A DNA stretch of 64,000 bases from Enterobacter sp. 638 (GCF_000016325.1 NC_009436.1:4340001-4404000); one strand, 5' to 3'. Shown: positions 36,280 through 50,137, numbered from the stretch's first letter. Notes: generated by a model from the letters alone, not told the origin. Program-made: numbers and translations.

Positions 36280-37284
36280 TTAAATAAGAGACTGGGTTTC
36301 AGCGTAGCCAAAACGAATATTTGCGCACTGCATCGCCTGAGCGGCAGCGCCTTTAAGAAGGTTATCTTCCGCCGCCACCACAATCAGATGCTCGCCCTGA
36401 ACGGCAAAGCCGATGTCGCAGAACGGCAGACCGACCACGTTTTTCAGCGCCGGAACGCCTTTATCGTACAGACGCACCAGCGGTTTGTTGGCATAGGCCT
36501 GCGTAAAGGCTTCAGAAATCTGGTCTTTGGTCACGCCCGGCTTCAGACGGCAGGTGATGGTTTCCAGAATCCCGCGCGGGAAATTGCCCAGATGCGGTGT
36601 GAAAATCACCTCCGCGCCCAGATGCGTGGTGATCTCCGGGTGATGACGGTGATTGAACACGCCATACGGTTGCAGACTCACTTCGCAGAAACTGTTGGCC
36701 ATCGCCGCCTTGCGACCGGCACCGCTCACGCCGCTGGTGGCGTTGATCACCGGCCACTGATTCAGATCCAGCAGGTCGGCGTCGATCAGCGGTTTAAGCG
36801 AAAGCTGCGCCGCCGTTGGATAACAACCCGGAACGGCAATCAGATTGGCTTCTTTTATCTTGTCGTCGTTCCACTCCGCCAGGCCGTAAACCGCCTGCTC
36901 AAGCAGATCGGTATGCTGGTGAGTGAAACCGTAATATTTTTCGTAGAACGCACTGTCGTTAACGCGGAACGCGCCGGAGAGGTCAAACACCACGCAACCC
37001 GCCGCCAAAAACTGCGGGGCCAGATCGTGGCTGACTTCGTGCGCGGTTGCCAGAAACACCACATCCACGCCGCCAACAAACTCACTGATATCGGACATCG
37101 GCTGCAATGGCAGATCGACGATTCCCTTAAGTTGCGGATGCAAATCGGAAATTAACTTTCCCGCATCATTGCTTTGCGCTGAGACAGTCAAAGCGGTTAT
37201 GGTCATATGAGGATGGCGATTCACGTAGCTTACAAGCTCTGCGCCCGCATAACCGCTAGCGCCCACAATCAGCGTATTCAACAT
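36280..37284 (-). CDS. argC: N-acetyl-gamma-glutamyl-phosphate reductase
   Basis: NADPH-dependent third step of arginine synthesis. It has 334 residues, with the Rossmann start [14 protein letters not shown] and the active-site cysteine in [13 protein letters not shown] (near 154). It is the first gene of argCBH and diverges from argE with shared ARG boxes between them. Confidence 0.99.
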   Translation of the reverse strand: MLNTLIVGASGYAGAELVSYVNRHPHMTITALTVSAQSNDAGKLISDLHPQLKGIVDLPLQPMSDISEFVGGVDVVFLATAHEVSHDLAPQFLAAGCVVFDLSGAFRVNDSAFYEKYYGFTHQHTDLLEQAVYGLAEWNDDKIKEANLIAVPGCYPTAAQLSLKPLIDADLLDLNQWPVINATSGVSGAGRKAAMANSFCEVSLQPYGVFNHRHHPEITTHLGAEVIFTPHLGNFPRGILETITCRLKPGVTKDQISEAFTQAYANKPLVRLYDKGVPALKNVVGLPFCDIGFAVQGEHLIVVAAEDNLLKGAAAQAMQCANIRFGYAETQSLI

Positions 37285-37307
37285 CGGGTTCCTTTACGAT
37301 CAACGTT

Positions 37308-37348
37308 AGTGTATTTTTATTCACATTTAGTGCATGAATATTGATACT
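37308..37348. promoter_or_regulatory. Pair of ARG boxes between argC and argE
   Basis: Two 18-bp sites, GTATTTTTATTCACA-like (37308-37325) and TGCATGAATATTGATACT (37331-37348), fit the ArgR consensus of TGAAT and ATTCA half sites. They are spaced 5 bp apart, as needed by the ArgR hexamer, and overlap the face-to-face argE and argCBH promoters. Confidence 0.85.
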
Positions 37349-37372
37349 ATCACGACCTAAGGTATGTCAACA

Positions 37373-38524
37373 ATGAAAATGAATTTACCACCCTTTATCG
37401 AGATTTACCGCGCCCTGATTGCCACGCCGTCCATCAGTGCGACCGAAGAAGCGCTCGACCAGAGCAATGAGTCTTTAATCAATATGCTGGCTGGATGGTT
37501 TAGCGATCTCGGCTTTAAGGTGGAAGTTCAACCCGTTCCTGGAACCCGTCATAAATTTAACCTGCTGGCCAGTGCCGGACAGGGTGCAGGCGGTCTTTTA
37601 CTGGCTGGCCATACGGACACCGTGCCCTTTGATGATGGGCGCTGGACGCGCGATCCCTTCACGCTCACCGAGCATGACGGCAAGCTTTACGGCCTGGGCA
37701 CCGCCGACATGAAAGGCTTTTTTGCCTTTATTCTCGATGCGCTGCGTGACGTTGATGTGAAGACGTTGAAAAAACCGCTCTACATTCTGGCGACCGCCGA
37801 CGAAGAAACCAGCATGGCGGGCGCACGCTATTTCTCTGAAAATACCGCCATTCGCCCGGACTGCGCGATTATTGGCGAGCCGACGTCCCTGCAACCGATT
37901 CGGGCGCATAAAGGCCATATCTCTACGGCGGTGCGCGTGTTGGGCCAGTCGGGTCACTCCAGCGATCCGGCGCGCGGCGTCAATGCCATTGAGCTGATGC
38001 ACGACGCCATTGGCCGCATTATGGTGCTGCGCGACTCCCTGAAAGAACGCTTCCACCACGATTCCTTCACCGTGCCGTATCCCACGCTGAATCTCGGTAG
38101 TCTGCACGGCGGTGACGCATCCAACCGTATCTGCGCCTGCTGCGAACTGCACATGGATATTCGCCCGCTGCCGGGCATGACGCTCGACGATCTCAACGGC
38201 TTACTCAGCGAAGCGCTGGCCCCGGTGAGTGAACGCTGGCCTGGCCGTCTGACCATTTTCGATCTGCATCCACCGATTCCAGGTTACGAATGCCCGCCGG
38301 ATCATCAATTGGTGCAAGTGGTCGAGAAACTGCTCGGCGAGAAAACGGACGTGGTGAACTACTGCACCGAAGCGCCGTTTATCCAGACGCTGTGCCCAAC
38401 GCTGGTGCTGGGTCCGGGCTCCATCAATCAGGCCCACCAGCCGGATGAATACCTGGAAACACGCTTTATTAAGCCCACGCGCGAGTTAATTACGCAGGTT
38501 GTGCATCACTTCTGCTGGCATTAA
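37373..38524 (+). CDS. argE: Acetylornithine deacetylase
   Basis: Zinc-dependent enzyme releasing ornithine from N-acetylornithine in the linear arginine pathway. It has 383 residues from the ATG at 37373, which lies about 10 bases after AAGG; the ATG at 37364 is too close to that ribosome binding site. M20 metallopeptidase motifs include [29 protein letters not shown] and ATADEETSM. It diverges from argCBH. Confidence 0.98.
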
Positions 38525-38540
38525 AACGCCCCCAGTGGTT

Positions 38541-38575
38541 CCCTCTCCTCATGGGAGAGGGTTTCGGTGAGAGCA
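38541..38575. repeat. Single GGGAGAGGG palindrome after argE
   Basis: CCCTCTCCTC-AT-GGGAGAGGG followed by TTTCGGTGAGAGCA, 17 bp after the argE stop. It is a half-length, somewhat decayed member of the family seen at three other operon ends in the window. It could act as a weak terminator. The rest of 38576-38794 should hold the ppc promoter. Confidence 0.7.
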
Positions 38576-38794
38576 ATAAAACGCATGATCCCCATCACAT
38601 TCCCATAAGCATCTCTTATCTGACGCGAAGCGAATTAAATTTCGTAAATTGCCTGCATTTATTCGTTTGCTGAACCGTTTTCGCAGCAATTGACGACAGG
38701 AGTTTTACGTGGCTTTATAAAGAGAGATGACAAAATAATGTCCAAAAGATTTTTGAATGGACATAAAACATAATGATGGGGTGTCTGGGTTTAT

Positions 38795-41446
38795 ATGAAC
38801 GAACAATATTCCGCGTTGCGTAGTAATGTCAGTATGCTCGGCAAAGTGCTGGGAGATACCATCAAGGATGCGCTAGGAGAGACCATTCTCGACCGCGTCG
38901 AAACAATCCGTAAGCTGTCCAAATCATCCCGTGCAGGAAATGAAGCCAATCGTCAGGAGCTGCTCACCACGCTGCAAAACCTGTCAAATGATGAGCTTCT
39001 GCCCGTGGCGCGCGCGTTCAGCCAGTTCCTGAATCTGGCTAACACCGCCGAGCAATACCACAGCATTTCGCCAAAAGGCGAAGGTGCCAGCAACCCGGAA
39101 GTGATTGCCCGTACGCTCAGAAAACTCAAAGACCAGCCTGAACTGAACGAAGAGACCATCAAAAAAGCGGTTGAGTCCCTTTCGCTTGAGCTGGTGCTGA
39201 CTGCGCACCCGACCGAAATCACCCGCCGTACCCTGATTCACAAAATGGGCGAAGTGAATAGCTGTCTCAAGCAGTTAGATAACAAAGACATCGTCGATTA
39301 CGAACGTAACCAGCTGATGCGCCGCCTGCGCCAGCTGATTGCTCAGTCCTGGCACACCGATGAAATTCGCAAATATCGCCCAAGCCCGGTTGATGAAGCT
39401 AAATGGGGTTTTGCGGTTGTCGAAAACAGCCTGTGGGAAGGCGTGCCGAACTACCTGCGTGAATTGAACGAACAGCTGGAAGAGAACCTCGGCTATCGCC
39501 TGCCGGTGGATTTTGTTCCGGTGCGTTTCACCTCCTGGATGGGTGGCGACCGCGACGGCAACCCAAATGTGACCGCCGAAATCACGCGTCATGTGCTATT
39601 GCTCAGCCGCTGGAAAGCCACCGATCTGTTCCTGAAAGATATTCAGATTCTGATTTCTGAGCTGTCGATGGTGGAAGCCACGCCAGAATTGCTCGAACTG
39701 GTCGGCGAAGCCGGTGCAACCGAACCGTACCGCTTCTTGCTAAAAGGTCTGCGCGGCCAGCTGATGGCGACTCAAGCCTGGCTGGAAGCACGTTTGAAAG
39801 GCCAGCGTCTGCCAAAACCAGCCGGGCTGCTGAGTCAAAACGAGCAGCTGTGGGACCCGTTGTACGCCTGCTATAAATCACTGCAAGCGTGCGGCATGGG
39901 CATCATCGCCAACGGCGAACTGCTCGACACCCTGCGCCGCGTGAAGTGTTTCGGCGTGCCTTTGGTGCGTATTGATGTGCGTCAGGAAAGCACCCGCCAT
40001 ACCGAAGCGCTGGGCGAGTTGACCCGCTATCTCGGCATTGGCGATTACGAAAGCTGGTCAGAAGCCGACAAACAGGCGTTCCTGATCCGCGAATTAAATT
40101 CCAAACGTCCGCTTCTGCCACGCAGCTGGGAACCAAGCGAAGAAACCAGCGAAGTTCTCAACACCTGTAAAGCGATCGTCGATGCGCCAAAAGGATCGGT
40201 TGCGGCCTATGTGATCTCCATGGCCAAAACGCCGTCTGACGTGCTGGCCGTTCATCTGCTTCTGAAAGAAGCCGGTATCAGCTTTGCGCTGCCTGTCGCG
40301 CCGCTGTTTGAAACCCTCGACGACCTGAATAACGCCAACGACGTGATGACCCAGTTGCTGAACATCGACTGGTATCGCGGCTTTATTCAGGGCAAACAGA
40401 TGGTGATGATTGGCTATTCCGACTCCGCAAAAGACGCGGGCGTGATGGCGGCATCCTGGGCGCAGTACCAGGCGCAAGATGCGCTGATCAAAACCTGCGA
40501 AAAAGCAGGTATCGAATTAACGCTGTTCCACGGACGCGGCGGCTCTATCGGTCGCGGCGGTGCGCCAGCTCATGCTGCACTGCTCTCTCAACCACCGGGC
40601 AGCCTGAAAGGCGGTTTGCGCGTCACCGAGCAAGGCGAGATGATCCGCTTTAAATACGGTCTGCCAGAAGTAACAATCAGTAGCCTGTCGCTCTACACCA
40701 GCGCGATTCTGGAAGCTAACCTGTTGCCACCGCCAGAGCCGAAAGACGCATGGCGTCACATCATGGATGAGCTGTCGGATATCTCCTGCGACTTGTACCG
40801 TGGCTACGTGCGTGAAAACAAAGACTTCGTGCCGTACTTCCGCTCGGCTACGCCTGAGCAGGAGCTAGGCAAACTGCCGCTGGGTTCTCGTCCGGCAAAA
40901 CGCCGTCCGACCGGCGGTGTGGAATCTCTGCGTGCGATTCCATGGATCTTCGCCTGGACGCAAAACCGCCTGATGCTGCCCGCCTGGCTGGGTGCGGGTG
41001 CGGCGCTGCAAAAAGTGGTGGAAGACGGTAAGCAGACTGAGCTTGAGACAATGTGCCGCGACTGGCCGTTCTTCTCCACGCGCCTTGGCATGCTGGAAAT
41101 GGTGTTCTCCAAAGTCGACCTGTGGCTGGCGGAATACTACGATCAGCGTCTGGTGAAACCCGAACTGTGGGCGTTGGGCAAAGAGCTGCGCGAACTGCTG
41201 GAAGGCGACATTAAAATTGTGCTGGCTATCGCCAACGACTCGCATCTGATGGCCGATTTGCCATGGATTGCCGAGTCTATTCAGCTGCGTAATATCTACA
41301 CCGACCCGCTGAACGTTCTGCAGGCTGAGCTGTTGCATCGCTCACGTAAGGCCGAAGAAGAAGGTAAAGAGGCGGATCCACGCGTTGAACAGGCGCTGAT
41401 GGTGACGATTGCGGGCGTTGCAGCAGGCATGCGTAACACCGGCTAA
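38795..41446 (+). CDS. ppc: Phosphoenolpyruvate carboxylase
   Basis: Anaplerotic enzyme making oxaloacetate from PEP and bicarbonate, activated by acetyl-CoA and fructose-1,6-bisphosphate and inhibited by aspartate. It has 883 residues, exactly the E. coli length. The catalytic histidine is in [13 protein letters not shown] (near 138), and [10 protein letters not shown] and the loop [14 protein letters not shown] (near 579-592) are intact, as is the C-terminal MRNTG. It is transcribed alone, with a terminator immediately after. Confidence 0.99.
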   Translation: MNEQYSALRSNVSMLGKVLGDTIKDALGETILDRVETIRKLSKSSRAGNEANRQELLTTLQNLSNDELLPVARAFSQFLNLANTAEQYHSISPKGEGASNPEVIARTLRKLKDQPELNEETIKKAVESLSLELVLTAHPTEITRRTLIHKMGEVNSCLKQLDNKDIVDYERNQLMRRLRQLIAQSWHTDEIRKYRPSPVDEAKWGFAVVENSLWEGVPNYLRELNEQLEENLGYRLPVDFVPVRFTSWMGGDRDGNPNVTAEITRHVLLLSRWKATDLFLKDIQILISELSMVEATPELLELVGEAGATEPYRFLLKGLRGQLMATQAWLEARLKGQRLPKPAGLLSQNEQLWDPLYACYKSLQACGMGIIANGELLDTLRRVKCFGVPLVRIDVRQESTRHTEALGELTRYLGIGDYESWSEADKQAFLIRELNSKRPLLPRSWEPSEETSEVLNTCKAIVDAPKGSVAAYVISMAKTPSDVLAVHLLLKEAGISFALPVAPLFETLDDLNNANDVMTQLLNIDWYRGFIQGKQMVMIGYSDSAKDAGVMAASWAQYQAQDALIKTCEKAGIELTLFHGRGGSIGRGGAPAHAALLSQPPGSLKGGLRVTEQGEMIRFKYGLPEVTISSLSLYTSAILEANLLPPPEPKDAWRHIMDELSDISCDLYRGYVRENKDFVPYFRSATPEQELGKLPLGSRPAKRRPTGGVESLRAIPWIFAWTQNRLMLPAWLGAGAALQKVVEDGKQTELETMCRDWPFFSTRLGMLEMVFSKVDLWLAEYYDQRLVKPELWALGKELRELLEGDIKIVLAIANDSHLMADLPWIAESIQLRNIYTDPLNVLQAELLHRSRKAEEEGKEADPRVEQALMVTIAGVAAGMRNTG

Positions 41447-41460
41447 CGGTTTTCTGAATC

Positions 41461-41490
41461 AAAAGGCCACACTCCGTGTGGCTTTTTTTT
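41461..41490 (+). terminator. Terminator of ppc
   Basis: GCCACAC-TCC-GTGTGGC followed by eight T, 15 bp after the ppc stop. Confidence 0.92.
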
Positions 41491-41622
41491 GCCCAAAAAT
41501 CCCCCCTCCTTAGATGTAGCGCAACAAATACCGACTGCTGTGGCGGTAAAGTCCAAAGAGTGACGTTCGAGCACGACGGGAAAAACGCGTTTAGTAACCT
41601 CAACCTCTAAGGGAGAAATGTT

Positions 41623-42726
41623 ATGGACCGTATCATTCAATCACCGGGCAAATACATCCAGGGTGCAGATGCCCTCACCCGACTCGGCGACTATCTCAAA
41701 CCGCTGGCGAAACGCTGGCTGGTGGTCGGGGATAAGTTTGTTTTAGGCTTTGCGGAAGACACCTTGCGTCAAAGCTTCAAACAGGCAGAACTGCACGTGG
41801 AAATCGCGCCATTTGGTGGCGAATGTTCACAAAATGAGATTGACCGTCTGCGCAAGCTGGCCAAGGGCGCTGACTGCCAGGCCGTGCTAGGTATCGGTGG
41901 CGGTAAAACGCTCGATACCGCCAAAGCATTAGCGCATTTTATGGATGTACCGGTGGCTATCGCGCCAACCATTGCCTCCACGGATGCGCCGTGCAGCGCC
42001 CTTTCAGTCATCTACACCGACAGCGGCGAGTTCGATCATTACCTGATGCTCCCACACAATCCCAATATAGTTATCGTCGATACCAAAGTCGTGGCGGGTG
42101 CGCCTGCGCGTCTTTTGGCCGCAGGGATTGGCGATGCGCTGGCGACCTGGTTTGAAGCGCGCGCCTGCTCACGCAGCGGAGCCACCACCATGGCCGGGGG
42201 GAAATGCACGCAGGCGGCTCTCGCTCTGGCGGAACTCTGCTACAACACCCTGATCGAAGAGGGAGAAAAGGCGATGCTGGCAGCGGAACAGCATGTCGTC
42301 ACGCCAGCCCTTGAGCGCGTCGTCGAAGCCAATACTTACCTCAGCGGCGTGGGCTTTGAAAGTGGCGGACTGGCCGCTGCCCACGCGATTCACAACGGCC
42401 TGACGGCTATTCCGGATGCACACCATTTTTATCATGGTGAAAAAGTCGCGTTCGGCACACTCACCCAGTTGGTACTGGAAAACGCGCCGGTAGAAGAGAT
42501 CGAAACGGTTGCCGCGCTGTGTCACAGCGTTGGGCTGCCCATCACCCTGGCACAGCTGGATATCAAAGAAGATATTCCCGCCAAGATGCGCCGGGTGGCC
42601 GAGACGGCCTGCGCCAAAGGCGAAACCATCCACAATATGCCGGGCGGTGTGACGCAAGATGAGGTGTACGCTGCGCTGCTGGTCGCCGATCAATATGGTC
42701 AGCGTTGTCTGCATGAGTGGGAATAA
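41623..42726 (+). CDS. gldA: Glycerol dehydrogenase (NAD+)
   Basis: Zinc-dependent family III alcohol dehydrogenase that oxidises glycerol to dihydroxyacetone. It has 367 residues, the E. coli length. NAD-binding [11 protein letters not shown] and zinc ligands in [12 protein letters not shown] (near 171), HAIHNGL (near 254) and [11 protein letters not shown] (near 271) are visible. In E. coli it follows the fsaB/ptsA/frw cluster, which is absent here; only 176 bp separate it from ppc. Confidence 0.97.
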   Translation: MDRIIQSPGKYIQGADALTRLGDYLKPLAKRWLVVGDKFVLGFAEDTLRQSFKQAELHVEIAPFGGECSQNEIDRLRKLAKGADCQAVLGIGGGKTLDTAKALAHFMDVPVAIAPTIASTDAPCSALSVIYTDSGEFDHYLMLPHNPNIVIVDTKVVAGAPARLLAAGIGDALATWFEARACSRSGATTMAGGKCTQAALALAELCYNTLIEEGEKAMLAAEQHVVTPALERVVEANTYLSGVGFESGGLAAAHAIHNGLTAIPDAHHFYHGEKVAFGTLTQLVLENAPVEEIETVAALCHSVGLPITLAQLDIKEDIPAKMRRVAETACAKGETIHNMPGGVTQDEVYAALLVADQYGQRCLHEWE

Positions 42727-42734
42727 CGTCTGAC

Positions 42735-42772
42735 ATAAAAAAATCCCCGCCGAGGCGGGGATTTTTATTTAT
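42735..42772. terminator. Bidirectional terminator between gldA and katG
   Basis: AATCCCCGCC-GA-GGCGGGGATT with A-run before and T-run after, in the 59-bp gap between convergent gldA and katG. Confidence 0.9.
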
Positions 42773-42785
42773 GACTGATGCCTGA

Positions 42786-44993
<2,208 letters not shown>

Positions 44994-45135
44994 TTAAGAT
45001 ATACACGCTTGCTGATAAGGTATAGTTGAGATAACCCACAGATTCGATAGTTAAATCCTTTTAATTAACCTCGGATATTGCATGGCTTTTGCATAATGCC
45101 GCGCGGAAGCGGGCGGTATCGGGGGGAGGCGGAAA

Positions 45136-45158
45136 TGAAAAACCCTCCGAAGAGGGTC
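45136..45158 (-). terminator. Terminator of metF
   Basis: Minus-strand ACCCTC-TTCG-GAGGGT followed by TTTTT, 7 bp after the metF stop. Confidence 0.88.
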
Positions 45159-45164
45159 TTGGTA

Positions 45165-46058
<894 letters not shown>

Positions 46059-46095
46059 TTACCTCATCAATCGCGTGATAATTATTGCTAGTTAT

Positions 46096-46127
46096 AAACA
46101 TCTATCCATTTAGACGTCTGGATGTAA
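46096..46127. promoter_or_regulatory. Met boxes upstream of metF
   Basis: Four phased octamers: AAACATCT, ATCCATTT, AGACGTCT (perfect consensus, 46112-46119) and GGATGTAA. They are the MetJ-SAM operator of metF, about 40 bp before its ATG. Confidence 0.9.
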
Positions 46128-46232
46128 AAATGACGGAAAACGCGAATGCCGTCAACTGAAATAATCAGTCATGACGGTGAGGAATGTTCAGGCAAGATGA
46201 AAGAAGTTCATGATGGTGGGGAAAGTGCGGTC

Positions 46233-46463
46233 TGATGCCCTCACCCCAGCCCTCTCCCACAGGGAGAGGGAGAAAAGAATCCCTTCACTACGTTGTGAAA
46301 AGGGAGACGATAATCCCTTCGCCACGTTGTGAAGAGAGAGAAAAAGTCTCTTCGCCACGCTGTGAAGGGAGAGAAAACACTCCCTCTTATCTGCGAGGAT
46401 TGAGGGAAGACCGCCCCGAGCGATTCCCTCTCCCGTGGGAGAGGGTTAGGGTGAGGGCATCAG
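46233..46463. repeat. 231-bp palindromic repeat element with 15-bp terminal inverted repeats, metL 3' side
   Basis: CTGATGCCCTCACCC (46233-46247) and GGGTGAGGGCATCAG (46449-46463) are perfect inverted repeats. Each is followed inward by a CCCTCTCCC...GGGAGAGGG palindrome (46251-46271 and 46426-46445). The interior holds three imperfect tandem units of about 33-34 bp, each with CTTC.C.ACG.TGTGAA (starting near 46284, 46318 and 46350). It has no coding capacity of its own. It fills most of the 425-bp metF-metL gap and ends 18 bp from the metL stop. Structure is that of a MITE- or BIME-like element. Confidence 0.85.
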
Positions 46464-46480
46464 ACGATACAGAGCAAAAA

Positions 46481-48913
46481 CTACAGCAGTTGCGCCAGAC
46501 GGTTAATATCCGACTGAATGGCACCTGCAGTCACATCACGCCCCGCGCCTGGCCCACGAATCACCAGCGGGTTATCGCGATACCAGCGGCTTTCGATGGC
46601 AAAGACGTTATCGCACGGCAGCAGCGCCGCCAGCGGATGCTCAGGACGCACCGCTTCCACACCCACGCGCGCTTTACCGTTGGCATCGAAACGCGCCACG
46701 TAGCGCAGCACCAGTCCCATTTCTTGCGCGGCTTCCAGGCGTTGCACCATCTGGTCGTTCAGCTCATCACCGTTCTCAAAGAAATGATCGACGGAACCCT
46801 CTTCGCAGCCCGCAGGAACTAACGATTCCACACGCACCTGGCCTGGCTCGATATCGTAACCCGCCTCACGCGCCAGAATCACCAGCTTGCGCATCACGTC
46901 TTTCCCGGCCAAATCCACACGCGGATCGGGTTCGGTCAACCCCTGCTGCCACGCCTGATCGACCAGGTCGGTGAACGGCACCGTGCCGTCGAATTGCAGG
47001 AACAGCCACGACAGCGTCCCGGAGAAAATCCCGCTGATGGCTAAAATGCTGTCACCGCTGTCGATCAAGTCCCGCACCGTATGGTTGACCGGTAAGCCCG
47101 CGCCCACAGTAGCGTTGTACAGCCAGTGACGCCCGGTTTTTTCAAACGCATCGTGAATCTGACGGTATTTATCGGTGCTGCTCGCGCCTGCCAACTTGTT
47201 CGCGCTGATGACATGGAAACCATGGCTAGCAAAATCCAGATACTGATCGGCAAGCTGTTCGCTGGCGGTGACATCCAGCACCACTAAATCGTCGTACGGG
47301 TGCGCGCGCATCCACAGGAAGAGCGACTCTTCATCCTGTTCAACGGCTTCGTCATTGAAGAACGCGAGCGCACGGCTGGCGTCCAGCCCTTCGTAATTGA
47401 GCAGGCTGCGGCGACTGTCTACAACGCCTGCCAGGACAAATTCAAATCCGGTACGCGCCGACAGCGTCGTTTGCTCGCGAGCAAACAGCTCCAGCCAGCG
47501 GGAACCGATATTACCTTTACCAAACAGCACCAGACCGATACGTTTTTCCGCGCGGAACAGCGTGGTGTGCAGGCCCTGAATCAGACTCTCGGTTGGCCCT
47601 TTACGCAGCACGGCGACCAGGCTGATGCCCTCTTCCGACTGCCAGGTAAATTCTACCGGCTGCCCCTTCAACTGTTGCCAGAAACGGTGGCAATGCAGCG
47701 GATTACGGGAGACGCCTGCGCCGACCATCGCCACCAGCGCCAGGCCCTGACGCAGACGGAGTTCGCCCGGCAAACCGGCTTCGTCCAGCGTTTTAAGCGC
47801 GCTATCGGCCACTTCTGCGGTGTAGCAGAACTGCAGTAAATGACGATCGCTGTGCACGCCAACCGCCAGCGGACGCACCTGCGCACGCTTGAGAATCAAA
47901 TCGATATCTTTATGCGCCAGCTTGACGTCCTGGCCCGCAGGCACCTGGAACTCAATCAGGCAAATATCATCGTGACTGGTGACAATGCGCGCGCCCGTAC
48001 CCGATGCCAGAACGCGTTCGATGCGTGTGGAACCCTGATCCGGCGTGTAGCTGCAGCGCAGTTGCAGATCGATATCGCTCCCGGAAACGGGCTGCAGTGT
48101 ACGGGCGTGCAGAACCGGGGCGGCGAGACGTGCCAGCTCGCTGGCTTCGTCCAGGCGCAGCAGCGGCAGCAGACAGGCATCTTTGACTTTGCGTGGATCG
48201 GCACTGTAAACGCCGGCCACATCGCTCCAGATGGTGACGCGAGACGCCCCGGCCAGCGCACCGATTTGCGTGGCGGAATAGTCAGAACCGTTACGGCCCA
48301 GCAGCACGGTTTCACCCGCGTTGCTGCGGCTGATAAAGCCGGTAACGACGATACGTTTCCCCGGATGCTGCACCAAAAGCTGTTGCAGCAGCGGATAAGA
48401 CAACCCTTCGTCAACCTGCGGCTGCGCAGCGCGTTCGGCGCGCAGGAAATCGCGTGCGTCCAGCCACGCGGCCTCCAGACCTTGCTGTTCCAGCACTGCG
48501 GCCATCAGGCGTGCAGACCAGACTTCACCGTGGCCGACCACTTCCGCGTAAACCGCTTCGGTAATGCCGCTGTCCAGCAGCGCCGCCAGACGCTCCAGAT
48601 CGTGAACAAAAGCGCTGATCAGCCCGTCCGCCGCTTGCGCGGGCAGCAGGCCGGAAATCAAATCACTCTGATAACGGCGTAACGTTTGTTGAACCTGATG
48701 CGCAGAAAGGCGATCGGTCTGACTCAGTTTGAGCCAGCTAATCAACTGGTTGGTAGTGCTGCCCGCCGCCGAGACAACCATCATGTCGCCCGGCATCGAA
48801 TACTCCGCCATGATCCCTGCGACACGCAGGTAACATTTCACATCAGCAAGACTACTACCACCAAACTTATGCAGTTGACGACCCTTCGCCCCTGCCTGCG
48901 CTATCACACTCAT
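46481..48913 (-). CDS. metL: Bifunctional aspartokinase II / homoserine dehydrogenase II
   Basis: First and third steps from aspartate toward methionine, methionine-repressed and not feedback-inhibited by threonine. It has 810 residues, the E. coli length. The N-terminal kinase begins with LHKFGGSSLAD and has VLLGRNGSDYSATQ; the C-terminal dehydrogenase starts near 460 with LVLFGKGNIGSRWLE and has the catalytic GIFSGTLSWLF region. It starts 2 bp after the metB stop, so the pair form metBL. Confidence 0.98.
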   Translation of the reverse strand: MSVIAQAGAKGRQLHKFGGSSLADVKCYLRVAGIMAEYSMPGDMMVVSAAGSTTNQLISWLKLSQTDRLSAHQVQQTLRRYQSDLISGLLPAQAADGLISAFVHDLERLAALLDSGITEAVYAEVVGHGEVWSARLMAAVLEQQGLEAAWLDARDFLRAERAAQPQVDEGLSYPLLQQLLVQHPGKRIVVTGFISRSNAGETVLLGRNGSDYSATQIGALAGASRVTIWSDVAGVYSADPRKVKDACLLPLLRLDEASELARLAAPVLHARTLQPVSGSDIDLQLRCSYTPDQGSTRIERVLASGTGARIVTSHDDICLIEFQVPAGQDVKLAHKDIDLILKRAQVRPLAVGVHSDRHLLQFCYTAEVADSALKTLDEAGLPGELRLRQGLALVAMVGAGVSRNPLHCHRFWQQLKGQPVEFTWQSEEGISLVAVLRKGPTESLIQGLHTTLFRAEKRIGLVLFGKGNIGSRWLELFAREQTTLSARTGFEFVLAGVVDSRRSLLNYEGLDASRALAFFNDEAVEQDEESLFLWMRAHPYDDLVVLDVTASEQLADQYLDFASHGFHVISANKLAGASSTDKYRQIHDAFEKTGRHWLYNATVGAGLPVNHTVRDLIDSGDSILAISGIFSGTLSWLFLQFDGTVPFTDLVDQAWQQGLTEPDPRVDLAGKDVMRKLVILAREAGYDIEPGQVRVESLVPAGCEEGSVDHFFENGDELNDQMVQRLEAAQEMGLVLRYVARFDANGKARVGVEAVRPEHPLAALLPCDNVFAIESRWYRDNPLVIRGPGAGRDVTAGAIQSDINRLAQLL

Positions 48914-48915
48914 GA

Positions 48916-50076
48916 TTACCCCTTGGCTGCGACCTGGAAGGCATTTTCCAGATCGGCAATTAAATCTTCACAGTCTTCAATACCGGTTGAGATGCGAAGC
49001 AGCGTCTCAGAAATCCCGGCGGCGGCACGCGCTTCTGGCGCCATGCCTGCGTGTGTCATTGTTGCGGCGTGAGAGATCAAGCTTTCGACTCCCCCTAATG
49101 ATTCCGCCAGCGTAAACAGTGACAACGCACTCAGGAAGCGACGCAGCGTTTGCTCATCGCCATCCAGTTCAAAACTTAACATCGCGCCAAACCCTTTCTG
49201 CTGGCGCGCGGCGATCTCGTGGCCCTGGTTTTCCGGCAACGACGGGTGATACAGCTTTTTCACCAGCGGCTGGTTTTTCAGGAAATCGACAATCGCCTGG
49301 GCATTGCGTTGTGCCACTTCCATACGTGGCGACAGCGTGCGGATCCCGCGCAGCAGCAAATAGCTGTCGAACGCGCCCGCAGTCACGCCAATGTTATTGG
49401 CCCACCATGCCAGTTCGGTGACAACTTCCGGATCTTTTGCAATCACCACGCCCGCGACCACGTCAGAGTGACCGTTCAAATATTTCGTGCATGAATGCAA
49501 TACCAGGTCCGCACCCAGGGAAAGTGGGTTCTGAAGCGCCGGACTGAGGAACGTATTATCCACTACACTTATCGCTCCCGCATCCCTTGCGAGCTGACAA
49601 ATTTTCGCAATATCGACAACACGCAATAACGGATTGCTTGGGCTTTCCACCAGAACGAGCTTAGGCTTTTCGGCAAGTGCTTGTTTTAGCGCCTGTTCGT
49701 CATTTTGATCGACAAAAAGAACGCGATAACAGCCACGTTTTGCCAGGCTATCAAAAAGTCGGTAGCTGCCACCGTAACAGTCGTGTGGAGCGAGCAACAA
49801 ATCGCCAGGTTTCAGGAATACCGTGGTCACCAGATGAATGGCCGACATACCGGTATTGGTCAGAACCGCACCTGCGCCGCCTTCGAGTTCCGCCAGCGCG
49901 CGCTGGGTAACGTCACGCGTCGGGTTGCCACGACGTGAATAGTCATGCGCACGAGGTTCATTAAATCCGGTGAAATTATAGGTACTGGAAAGATGAATCG
50001 GCGGGACAACGCAGCCGTACTGCTCGTCATCATTCAATCCGCTACGCACTGCGATCGTGGCCTGTTTACGCGTCAT
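48916..50076 (-). CDS. metB: Cystathionine gamma-synthase
   Basis: PLP enzyme joining O-succinylhomoserine and cysteine to cystathionine. It has 386 residues, the E. coli length. The PLP lysine is in HSCTKYLNGHSDVVAG (near 198), with SSTYNFTGFNEPRAHDYSR near the start. It is the first gene of metBL and diverges from metJ across shared Met boxes. Confidence 0.99.
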   Translation of the reverse strand: MTRKQATIAVRSGLNDDEQYGCVVPPIHLSSTYNFTGFNEPRAHDYSRRGNPTRDVTQRALAELEGGAGAVLTNTGMSAIHLVTTVFLKPGDLLLAPHDCYGGSYRLFDSLAKRGCYRVLFVDQNDEQALKQALAEKPKLVLVESPSNPLLRVVDIAKICQLARDAGAISVVDNTFLSPALQNPLSLGADLVLHSCTKYLNGHSDVVAGVVIAKDPEVVTELAWWANNIGVTAGAFDSYLLLRGIRTLSPRMEVAQRNAQAIVDFLKNQPLVKKLYHPSLPENQGHEIAARQQKGFGAMLSFELDGDEQTLRRFLSALSLFTLAESLGGVESLISHAATMTHAGMAPEARAAAGISETLLRISTGIEDCEDLIADLENAFQVAAKG

Positions 50077-50137
50077 GGTGAAGGCTTCCTGGCTAATAAG
50101 GTGAAAAGTCAGGCACCAGAGTAAACACTGAACTTAT

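Noticed and set aside
46280..46382. Possible small CRISPR array
   Set aside because: The units repeat directly with no unique spacers between them, diverge from one another, and there are no cas genes. They are tandem hairpins inside a repeat element.
46235..46822. 195-codon open frame starting in the repeat element and running antisense to metL
   Set aside because: The first part is only the palindromes read through (for example SPQPSPTGRG) and the rest is the shadow of metL.
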